Below, in pieces: positions 1 to 6,058 of a stretch of DNA of 6,604 bases. The stretch comes from Clostridiales bacterium (GTDB lineage: Bacteria; Bacillota; Clostridia; Oscillospirales; QAMX01): NCBI GenBank assembly GCA_003149835.1, contig QAMX01000042.1, positions 1 to 6,604 on the forward strand, read 5' to 3'. A program made the position numbers and the translations under genes. Position 1 is the stretch's first letter; each line of letters begins with the position of its first letter. The notes beneath the pieces are model-generated. The model was not told the DNA's origin. It made no database searches and worked only from the letters and a program-made list of their open reading frames with translations.

Positions 1-1
1 T

Positions 2-562
2 GCGGCCCGGCAGTATATGCGGCCGTTTCACCGGACGGCGGAGATGACGGTCTGCAACCTCGCGGGCGAAACGAAAACTGTCTCGGTCTCTGTCACTTTC
101 CGGCGGTATATTCTGGCGCCGACGAAATGGATTGGCTCGGTGACGTTTGACGGCGTGACCTACTCCGACTTGGCAACGCACCGCAATAAAGGAAGCGACC
201 CCCTGCATGCCCTGCGCCTAACTTTTCCGTCCGGGGGAAGCTTTTGGAAGAATGTGAAGGGCAAATGGGGAGAGATCAAAACCGCGGTCGTAGGGGATGT
301 ATCCAACATCTATCCCTCGACGGTTCCCCTGTTTGCAGAAGATCCTTTTGAAGCGGAGTCAGACATCGTTGCATCGCTGGACTGCTGCGGCTTTGGCATA
401 GGAGACGCTTTTGAGATCGAATTTATTATGGTACGCAGTAATGACTATACCGTAGCGCATTTTTTTGGCCCCGCCGAAACCGTCGAGGAGGCCGAGCGCA
501 TCAAACGGGAAATTTTCGGAATCGAACTTCCGATCAGTTATGAGACCGCTGCGGACGAATAG
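2..562 (+). CDS. Unrecognised protein, 5' end outside the window
   Basis: I do not recognise this family. The frame is open from base 2, and the first ATG is at 17. No Shine-Dalgarno-like sequence precedes that ATG (the upstream bases are GC-rich), so the real start probably lies to the left and only a C-terminal part of about 181-186 residues is visible. It ends at TAG 560-562. From the ATG, residues about 10-50 alternate polar and hydrophobic residues in a beta-rich pattern (T-V-S-V-S-V-T-F, then W-I-G-S-V-T-F-D-G-V-T-Y). A Cys pair sits in D-C-C-G-F-G near residue 123, and a charged helix (E-T-V-E-E-A-E-R-I-K-R-E-I) lies near the C-terminus. No membrane segment is visible in this part. A secreted protein or lipoprotein whose signal sequence lies off the window is possible but not shown. 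The gene converges on the arg/car operon and is not part of it. Confidence 0.6.
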   Translation, partial: AARQYMRPFHRTAEMTVCNLAGETKTVSVSVTFRRYILAPTKWIGSVTFDGVTYSDLATHRNKGSDPLHALRLTFPSGGSFWKNVKGKWGEIKTAVVGDVSNIYPSTVPLFAEDPFEAESDIVASLDCCGFGIGDAFEIEFIMVRSNDYTVAHFFGPAETVEEAERIKREIFGIELPISYETAADE

Positions 563-578
563 CCGCTTGCACGCCCAT

Positions 579-705
579 AAGAGGCTGTTGAAAAATAGCT
601 TCTCAGAAAAAAATGTACAAAAACGCCTTTGAATCTGGTCGCAAAAGGCCATTTTCAAAGGCGTTTTTCTATTCATTATAAGCTGTTTCTTTGCAACGGC
701 CTCTT
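579..705. repeat. Long nested inverted repeat, possible MITE-like element
   Basis: The outer arms 579-590 (AAGAGGCTGTTG) and 694-705 (CAACGGCCTCTT) are complementary over 12 bases with one T/G wobble. Further in, 596-601 (TAGCTT) pairs with 680-685 (AAGCTG), again with one wobble. Inside these lies a perfect 15-bp stem, 619-633 with 654-668. The whole is a ~127-base near-palindrome. Ends of the type GAGGCTGTTG followed by an A-rich stretch resemble, from memory, terminal repeats of some insertion sequences, and there is no coding capacity, so a miniature inverted-repeat element is plausible. I could not find a convincing target-site duplication in the flanks (ACGCCCAT on the left, TTTGAATG on the right). 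It may instead be only a large terminator. Confidence 0.6.
619..668. terminator. Bidirectional intrinsic terminator hairpin between convergent genes
   Basis: AAAAACGCCTTTGAA (619-633) is the exact reverse complement of TTCAAAGGCGTTTTT (654-668). The 20-base interior can form a second short stem, TGGTC (636-640) with GGCCA (647-651), closed by the loop GCAAAA. The stem ends in T5 on the plus strand and, read on the minus strand, also in T5, with a further A-run at 607-613 that becomes a T-run. It sits 57 bases past the stop of the plus-strand gene and 73 bases past the stop of the minus-strand carB-dapF gene, which is the expected place for a shared terminator. A second T5 run (704-708) follows the outer stem on the plus strand. 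Confidence 0.75.
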
Positions 706-740
706 TTTGAATGGGGTCTCCCACTTCTCCCGGCGGAAGC

Positions 741-3700
741 CTAATACTCGACCTCGCCCTCGTAGATCAGGCGGGCGTTGCCGGTCAGATCGATTCCGTC
801 GTCGGTATAGCGGACGATCAGGTCGCCGCCTTTGAGCTTGACAGTTACGTCTTCGCCCTTGCGGCAGTAGCCGTTTTCCACCGCCGCGACCACCGCGGCG
901 CACGCGCCCGTGCCGCAGGCCCAGGTCTCGCCGTTGCCGCGCTCCCAGACGCGCATTTTCAGCGTGTTTTCATTGACGACGCGCACAAACTCCGTGTTGA
1001 CGCGCTCCGGAAAGAGCGGGTCGTTTTCAAACAGCGGCCCGACGCGCTCCAAATCGACGTCGGCGACCTTGTCGCAGAAAACGACGCAGTGCGGGTTGCC
1101 GACCGAAACGCAGGTGATGCGGTAATTTCCACCGGCGACGGCTACCGGACGGTCGATGACCGCGTCGCCGTCCAGGTTGACGGGGAGGCTCTGCGGAGCG
1201 AGCGAGGCGCGCCCCATGCCGACGCAGACGGAGCCGACCGCGCCGTTAAACGAGTAGAGGCGGAGCGTTTTCAGCCCGCTGGCCGTCTCGATGGTCAGCT
1301 CGTCTTTTTTGCAGATCCCCTTGTCATAGAGGTATTTGCCGACGCAGCGGATACAGTTGCCCGCCATTTTGCCCTCGCTGCCGTCGGCGTTAAAGATGCG
1401 CATCTTCGCGTCGGCGATTTCGGAACGCTCGATTAAAACGATTCCGTCCCCGCCGATGCCGTAATGCCGGTCGGTAAAGGTGATGGAGAGCGATTCGGGG
1501 CAGGTGATCCGGCCGTCGAAGTTGTCGAAGAAGATGTAGTCGTTGCCGGAGCCTTCCATCTTTGAGAAGCGCAGCTTCTGGCGGCTGGCGCGCAGATGGT
1601 TGATGTCCACCAGCTCGGTGTTGTAGAGGTTGTAGCGGCTGGCGATGATATCCGCTAAGGCGTTTGCGGTGTCGAGCGAGGTGAGGCAGGCGATGCCCAA
1701 TTGCAACGCGCGGCGGTTGAGGCGGATAAAATCGTCGATATACTGCTGCTTCTTGTGCGAAGCGGTGTAGATGATATAGTCGATTTCGTGGTTTTCAAGC
1801 AGGCGCATGATCTGGTCGCTGTCGCCGAGCTTATCGACGATGGTGACGTCGATGCCGGTCGCCGCGATCTCCGCGCCTGTCCCCGGCGTCGCGTAAAGGC
1901 GCAGATGCAGATCGTCGAGCTTTTTGGCGAGGCTCGGAAGCTCAAAGCGGTCGATGCGCTTCAGCGAAAGCAGCACGCCGGCGCGGTGGTTGGGCGTATG
2001 CGTGTCGAGCTTGAAGCCCGCGGAGAGCAGCCCTTTGAACAGCGCCTCCTCCAGCGTCCGCCCCAAGCCTAAGACCTCGCCGGTCGATTTCATCTCCGGG
2101 CTCAGCGTCGTGTTGACGTCGGAGAGCTTTTCAAACGAGAATACCGGCACCTTGACGGCGAAATACGGCGGACAACGGTACAGCCCCGTACCGTAGCCGA
2201 GGTCTTTGAGCTTTGCGCCGACCATAATCCGCGTCGCCAGATCGACCATGGGCACGCCGGTCACCTTGCTGATATACGGGATGGTGCGCGAGGCGCGGGG
2301 GTTGACCTCAATGACGTAGAGCTCGTTTGCGTAGATCAGATACTGAATGTTGACGAGCCCTTTCGTGCCGAGGCTGAGCGCCAGCTTGGTCGAGCAGTCG
2401 ATGACCTTGGCGAGCATGGGGTCGCTGATATTAAACTGCGGATAGACGGCGATGGAGTCTCCGCTGTGGACGCCGGCGCGCTCGATGTGCTCCATGACGC
2501 CGGGAATCAGCACGTCCTCGCCGTCGGAGATGACGTCGACTTCCAGCTCCATGCCCATCATGTATTTATCCACGAGCACAGGGTTCTCAATGCTGCCGGC
2601 GAGGATGATGTCCATATAGTGCTCGATGTCCTCGGGCGTATAGGCGATCGTCATATTCTGCCCGCCGATGACGTAGGAAGGACGGACAAGGACGGGATAG
2701 GTCAGCTCTTCGGCGGCGGCGAGCGCCTCGACTTTGCTCATCGCCGTCATGCCGCGCGGCCGCTTGATGCCAAATTGTTCGAGCAGCGCGTCGAAACGGC
2801 CGCGGTCCTCGGCGATGTCGATGCTTTCAGCGGAGGTGCCTAAGATCTGAATGCCGTTTTCGTGCAGAAACTTCGTCAGCTTGATGGCGGTCTGGCCGCC
2901 GAAGGCGACGACCACGCCGATGGGCTTCTCTACGGCGATGACGTTCATGACGTCCTCCGGCGTCAGCGGCTCGAAGTAAAGGCGGTCTGCGGTGTCAAAG
3001 TCGGTTGAGACGGTTTCGGGGTTGTTGTTGATGATGACGACCTCATAGCCGAGCTTCCGCAGCGTCCAGACGCAGTGAACGGAGGAATAGTCGAACTCAA
3101 TGCCCTGTCCGATGCGGATCGGGCCGGAGCCGAGCACGATGATCTTTTTCTTTTCCGTATCGCCTGTCAGCGCGCGCGCCTCGCAGAAATCGTCGTAGGT
3201 CGAGTAAAAGTAAGGCGTTTCGGCGTCGAACTCCGCCGCGCAGGTGTCGACCATTTTGTAAACCGCGCGGCGCGGCGCGGCGATTTTTTGGCCGCTCAGC
3301 CGCTCAATGGCCACGTCAGGATAGCCGAGCCGTTTGCCGCGCAGATAGAGCGCGTCTGTGAGCGGCTCTGAGGCGAGGCGCGCTTCGTAGTCGGCGAGGT
3401 TTTTCAGCTTGTTTAAAAACCAGCGGTCAATCCGCGTGATTTCATAGATCCGGTCGATGGAGACGCCGCGCTTGACGGCGGCAAAGACGGTGAAAATACG
3501 GCGGTCGTCGGTGACGGCGAGCTGCGCTTCGATATCGGCAGCGGCGTCGAGCCGCTTCATGTTCAGCGTGTCAAGCGAGATCTCCGCGCCGCGCACGGCT
3601 TTCATCAGCGCCGCTTCAAAGCTCTTGCCGATGGCCATGACCTCGCCGGTCGCTTTCATCTGCGTGCCGAGGCGGCGGTTGGCGCCCGCGAACTTGTCAA

Positions 3701-4784
3701 ACGGCCATTTCGGGAACTTGACGACGACATAGTCGATGGCCGGCTCAAAGCAGGCGCAGGTCTTGCCGGTGACGGCGTTGGTGATCTCGTCGAGCGTATA
3801 GCCGAGGGCGATATACGTCGTGACCTTGGCGATCGGATAACCGGTCGCCTTGGACGCAAGCGCCGACGAGCGCGAGACGCGCGGGTTGACCTCGATGACC
3901 GCGTATTCAAAGCTATTTGGGTCGAGCGCAAACTGGCAGTTGCAGCCGCCCTCGATGCCGAGCTCGGAGATGATTTGCAGCGAGGCGCTGCGGAGCATCT
4001 GGTATTCGCGGTCGGAAAGCGTGACGGCGGGCGCGATGACGATGCTGTCGCCGGTGTGAACGCCGACCGGATCGACGTTTTCCATGCTGCACACGGCGAT
4101 GACGTTGCCGGCATGGTCGCGCATAACCTCAAACTCGATTTCCTTCCAGCCGAAAATATATTTTTCAACGAGCACCTGCGTGATCGGGGAGAGCATCAGC
4201 CCGTTTTTGGCGATCGGGATCAGCTCCTCGCGGCTGTACGCCACGCCGCCGCCCGCGCCGCCGAGCGTAAACGCGGGACGGACGATGACGGGATAGCCGA
4301 TTTCGTCGGCGATCCGCAGCGCGCCGTCGAGGTCATTGGTGACCTCGGAGGGAATGACGGGCTGGCCGATTTTCACCATCGTATCGCGGAAGAGCTGTCT
4401 GTCCTCAGCTTTGTCGATCGCTTCGGCGTTGGTACCGAGGAGCCGGACGTTCATTTTATCGAGGTAGCCCTCGTGGGAAAGCTGCATGGCGATGGTCAGG
4501 CCGGTCTGCCCTCCGAGCGAGGCGAGCAGGCTGTCCGGCCGCTCTTTTTCGATGATCCGTTTGACCGTGTCGGCGGTCAGCGGTTCCAGGTAGATCTCGT
4601 CGGCGAGCATGGAATCGGTCATGATCGTCGCGGGGTTGGAGTTGATGAGAACGACGTCAAGGCCGAGCGATTTCAGAACGCGGCAGGCCTGCGCGCCTGC
4701 ATAATCAAACTCGGCGGCCTGCCCGATGACAATCGGGCCGGAGCCGATGACGAGCACTTTTTTTATATCGGGATTTTTCGGCAT
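741..4784 (-). CDS. carB: Carbamoyl-phosphate synthase large subunit fused to a DapF-type epimerase domain
   Basis: This single uninterrupted frame encodes 1347 residues, against about 1070 for ordinary CarB. CarB makes carbamoyl phosphate from bicarbonate, ammonia supplied by CarA, and two ATP, in the cytoplasm. The first half starts G-S-G-P-I-V-I-G-Q (14-22). It keeps the ATP-grasp residues known from E. coli, at almost identical numbering: R129, R169, E215, H243 (G-V-H-T-G-D-S), Q284, E298 and N300. The second half repeats this with G-S-G-P-I-R-I-G-Q (552-560), R701, H773 (G-V-H-S-G-D-S), Q814, E826 and N828. The oligomerisation region lies between, about 400-545, and an MGS-like allosteric domain spans about 937-1069. 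DapF follows from 1071 with no linker. The ATG at 4784 is the only sensible start: M-P-K-x-x-D-I-K-K-V is the normal CarB beginning, and an in-frame TGA lies seven codons upstream. The gene begins 90 bases after the carA stop. Confidence 0.97.
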   Translation of the reverse strand: MPKNPDIKKVLVIGSGPIVIGQAAEFDYAGAQACRVLKSLGLDVVLINSNPATIMTDSMLADEIYLEPLTADTVKRIIEKERPDSLLASLGGQTGLTIAMQLSHEGYLDKMNVRLLGTNAEAIDKAEDRQLFRDTMVKIGQPVIPSEVTNDLDGALRIADEIGYPVIVRPAFTLGGAGGGVAYSREELIPIAKNGLMLSPITQVLVEKYIFGWKEIEFEVMRDHAGNVIAVCSMENVDPVGVHTGDSIVIAPAVTLSDREYQMLRSASLQIISELGIEGGCNCQFALDPNSFEYAVIEVNPRVSRSSALASKATGYPIAKVTTYIALGYTLDEITNAVTGKTCACFEPAIDYVVVKFPKWPFDKFAGANRRLGTQMKATGEVMAIGKSFEAALMKAVRGAEISLDTLNMKRLDAAADIEAQLAVTDDRRIFTVFAAVKRGVSIDRIYEITRIDRWFLNKLKNLADYEARLASEPLTDALYLRGKRLGYPDVAIERLSGQKIAAPRRAVYKMVDTCAAEFDAETPYFYSTYDDFCEARALTGDTEKKKIIVLGSGPIRIGQGIEFDYSSVHCVWTLRKLGYEVVIINNNPETVSTDFDTADRLYFEPLTPEDVMNVIAVEKPIGVVVAFGGQTAIKLTKFLHENGIQILGTSAESIDIAEDRGRFDALLEQFGIKRPRGMTAMSKVEALAAAEELTYPVLVRPSYVIGGQNMTIAYTPEDIEHYMDIILAGSIENPVLVDKYMMGMELEVDVISDGEDVLIPGVMEHIERAGVHSGDSIAVYPQFNISDPMLAKVIDCSTKLALSLGTKGLVNIQYLIYANELYVIEVNPRASRTIPYISKVTGVPMVDLATRIMVGAKLKDLGYGTGLYRCPPYFAVKVPVFSFEKLSDVNTTLSPEMKSTGEVLGLGRTLEEALFKGLLSAGFKLDTHTPNHRAGVLLSLKRIDRFELPSLAKKLDDLHLRLYATPGTGAEIAATGIDVTIVDKLGDSDQIMRLLENHEIDYIIYTASHKKQQYIDDFIRLNRRALQLGIACLTSLDTANALADIIASRYNLYNTELVDINHLRASRQKLRFSKMEGSGNDYIFFDNFDGRITCPESLSITFTDRHYGIGGDGIVLIERSEIADAKMRIFNADGSEGKMAGNCIRCVGKYLYDKGICKKDELTIETASGLKTLRLYSFNGAVGSVCVGMGRASLAPQSLPVNLDGDAVIDRPVAVAGGNYRITCVSVGNPHCVVFCDKVADVDLERVGPLFENDPLFPERVNTEFVRVVNENTLKMRVWERGNGETWACGTGACAAVVAAVENGYCRKGEDVTVKLKGGDLIVRYTDDGIDLTGNARLIYEGEVEY
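744..1574 (-). other. dapF: Diaminopimelate epimerase-type domain of the fusion protein
   Basis: Residues 1071-1347 match a full-length DapF (about 275 residues), the cofactor-independent enzyme that converts LL- to meso-diaminopimelate for lysine and peptidoglycan. In order: F-S-K-M-E-G-S-G-N-D-Y (1073-1083), R-H-Y-G-I-G-G-D-G (1106-1114), F-N-A-D-G-S-E (1131-1137), V-G-N-P-H-C-V (1228-1234), R-V-N-T-E-F (1261-1266), W-E-R-G-N-G-E-T (1280-1287) and A-C-G-T-G-A-C (1289-1295). The substrate-binding Asn residues, the Glu-Arg pair (1281-1282) and the second catalytic Cys (1290, equal to Cys217 of the Haemophilus enzyme) are present. The first catalytic Cys (Cys73 in Haemophilus, in C-G-N-G) is Ala1141, and the last Gly of that motif is Cys1144, giving A-G-N-C. 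Membership of the fold is clear; normal epimerase activity is not assured. Confidence 0.93.
1578..1976 (-). other. MGS-like allosteric domain of CarB, altered effector site
   Basis: Residues about 937-1069 form the C-terminal regulatory domain of CarB, which in E. coli binds UMP (inhibitor) and IMP. The phosphate-loop-like A-T-P-G-T-G (965-970) keeps the two Thr residues (966 and 969) that match E. coli Thr974 and Thr977, and Lys985 matches Lys993. After that the usual V-N-K-V-H-E-G-R-P run reads V-D-K-L-G-D-S-D-Q, and the I-N-T-T-S-G segment reads I-Y-T-A-S-H (1005-1010), so the equivalents of Asn1015 and Thr1017 are Tyr1006 and Ala1008. The alignment is by eye. The domain ends in T-E-L-V-D-I-N-H-L-R (1056-1065), a normal CarB tail, just before DapF begins. 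Confidence 0.75.
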
Positions 4785-4798
4785 AACGTTTGACCATA

Positions 4799-4804
4799 CC
4801 TTTC
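4799..4804 (-). promoter_or_regulatory. Weak, distant ribosome binding site for carB-dapF
   Basis: On the minus strand GAAAGG lies 14 bases before the carB ATG, further than the usual 5-9. No better Shine-Dalgarno match lies closer. An out-of-frame ATG (4795-4797) falls between them. Translation of carB may be weak or partly coupled to carA. Confidence 0.35.
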
Positions 4805-4874
4805 ATTCAGACAGGGAAGAGCGGAAAAATACGGAACAGCCATGCGACGGCCGGCCCGAACAGCCGCAGCGCTT

Positions 4875-5948
4875 TTAACGGGCGCCGAGCATGGCGAAAA
4901 AACGGTCGAACAACATGTTCGTATCCTTGGGGCCGGCGCACGCCTCGGGGTGAAACTGCACCGAAAAAGCGTTGATTTCCGGATAACGGACGCCCTCGCA
5001 CGTTTTGTCGTTGGCGTTTTCAAACCATACCGTCGCCCCGTAAGCCGTCAGCGAATCGGAGAGCACGGCGTAGCCGTGATTCTGGCTGGAAATATAGACG
5101 CGGCCGGTTTCGAGGTTTTTTACCGGCTGGTTTGCGCCTCGGTGCCCGTATTTCAGCTTCGACGTTTTACCGCCTGCGGCGAGCGCCAGAAGCTGATGGC
5201 CGAGGCAAATGCCGAAGATCGGCCTGACGCCGAGCAGCTTGCGAAGCTCGGCGATACACTCGGCGTTTTCAGCCGGGTCGCCGGGACCGTTTGAAAGGAT
5301 GATGCCGTCGGGCGCATAGGAGAGGATTTTCTCCGCCGTGCTCGACGACGGAACGGTGACGACGCGGCAGCCGCGGCTGTTTAATTCCCGCACAATATTG
5401 TGCTTCGCTCCGTAATCGACCAGTACGGCGGTGGCTCTCACTTCGCCGTCAGGGTCGTCGATAACGGTCTCTCCGGCGGAGACGGCCTTGACCGCGCCCG
5501 TAATCTGATAAGCGCGCAGCCGGCTCAGATCGACGGAGGCCGGATCGGAGACAATGGCCGCGTTCATCACGCCATGTTCGCGGATGATCCGCGTCAGCTG
5601 CCGCGTGTCGACGCCGCAGACGCCGGGGATCCCGTGCCGCTTCAAAAATTCGTCCACCGTCGTCTCGGCGCGGAAATTGGAGGGAGCGGCGCAGTGCTCG
5701 TAACAGACATAGCCGCGCGCCGCGCAGCGGCCGGACTCATAGTCGGCGGAGATCATGCCGTAATTGCCGATCTGCGGAAACGTCTGCATGATGATCTGGC
5801 CGTAATAGCTCGGATCGGTGAGGGTTTCAATATAGCCGCCCATGCCGGTCGTAAAGACGAGCTCGCCGACGCTGTCGCACGGGGCGCCGAAACGTTCGCC
5901 TTTAAACACGGCGCCGTTTTCCAAAACAATCGATACTTTATCGTTCAT
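4875..5948 (-). CDS. carA: Carbamoyl-phosphate synthase small (glutaminase) subunit
   Basis: CarA, 357 residues, hydrolyses glutamine and passes the ammonia through a tunnel to CarB; the two form a cytoplasmic complex. The N-terminal CPSase small-chain domain (about 1-150) shows L-V-F-T-T-G-M-G-G-Y (30-39), T-D-P-S-Y-Y-G-Q-I (44-52) and G-N-Y-G (61-64). The class I glutamine amidotransferase domain (about 172-355) shows L-S-N-G-P-G-D-P (218-225). The nucleophile is Cys248 in G-I-C-L-G-H-Q, followed by S-S-Q-N-H-G-Y (287-293). His333 and Glu335 (F-H-P-E) complete the catalytic triad. Length and motifs are normal and no key residue is missing. The start is supported by a strong ribosome site, and the gene ends in TAA at 4875-4877. 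It lies between argF and carB on the same strand, so all three are probably one transcript. Confidence 0.98.
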   Translation of the reverse strand: MNDKVSIVLENGAVFKGERFGAPCDSVGELVFTTGMGGYIETLTDPSYYGQIIMQTFPQIGNYGMISADYESGRCAARGYVCYEHCAAPSNFRAETTVDEFLKRHGIPGVCGVDTRQLTRIIREHGVMNAAIVSDPASVDLSRLRAYQITGAVKAVSAGETVIDDPDGEVRATAVLVDYGAKHNIVRELNSRGCRVVTVPSSSTAEKILSYAPDGIILSNGPGDPAENAECIAELRKLLGVRPIFGICLGHQLLALAAGGKTSKLKYGHRGANQPVKNLETGRVYISSQNHGYAVLSDSLTAYGATVWFENANDKTCEGVRYPEINAFSVQFHPEACAGPKDTNMLFDRFFAMLGAR

Positions 5949-5956
5949 AGTCGTTA

Positions 5957-5962
5957 CCTTCC
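5957..5962 (-). promoter_or_regulatory. Shine-Dalgarno site of carA
   Basis: The minus strand reads GGAAGG eight bases before the carA ATG (5946-5948), close to ideal. This fixes the start codon and contrasts with the poor site in front of carB. Confidence 0.8.
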
Positions 5963-6058
5963 GGCGGCGCGCCGCTTGACCCGGCTGTGCCGCCCGTTTT
6001 AAAATCGCCCGGTTTGCCGGAAAGACGGAAAAGGCGTAGCGTGCGCCCGCCGCCCGTA

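Noticed and set aside
359..724. Minus-strand open frame of 121 codons across the intergenic repeat
   Set aside because: It runs through the terminator-like inverted repeat and into the opposite strand of the plus-strand gene. There is no motif, and its composition follows the repeat.
711..1436. Plus-strand open frame of 241 codons opposite the DapF domain
   Set aside because: It lies wholly antisense to a domain with many family motifs. Its protein is rich in Ala, Val, Asp and Arg with no recognisable motif, as expected for the shadow of a GC-rich gene.
3975..4793. Plus-strand open frame of 272 codons opposite the CarB N-terminus
   Set aside because: It is antisense to well-conserved CarB sequence and has the same low-complexity antisense composition.
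4834..4865. Eight-base direct repeat GAACAGCC (4834-4841 and 4858-4865) in the carA-carB gap
   Set aside because: It is too short, with only two copies, and no known regulator site matches.
5964..5975. 12-base perfect palindrome GCGGCGCGCCGC just upstream of the carA ribosome site
   Set aside because: It has no loop, so it could form only a very short hairpin, and such GC palindromes are common at this base composition. I have no basis to call it an operator.
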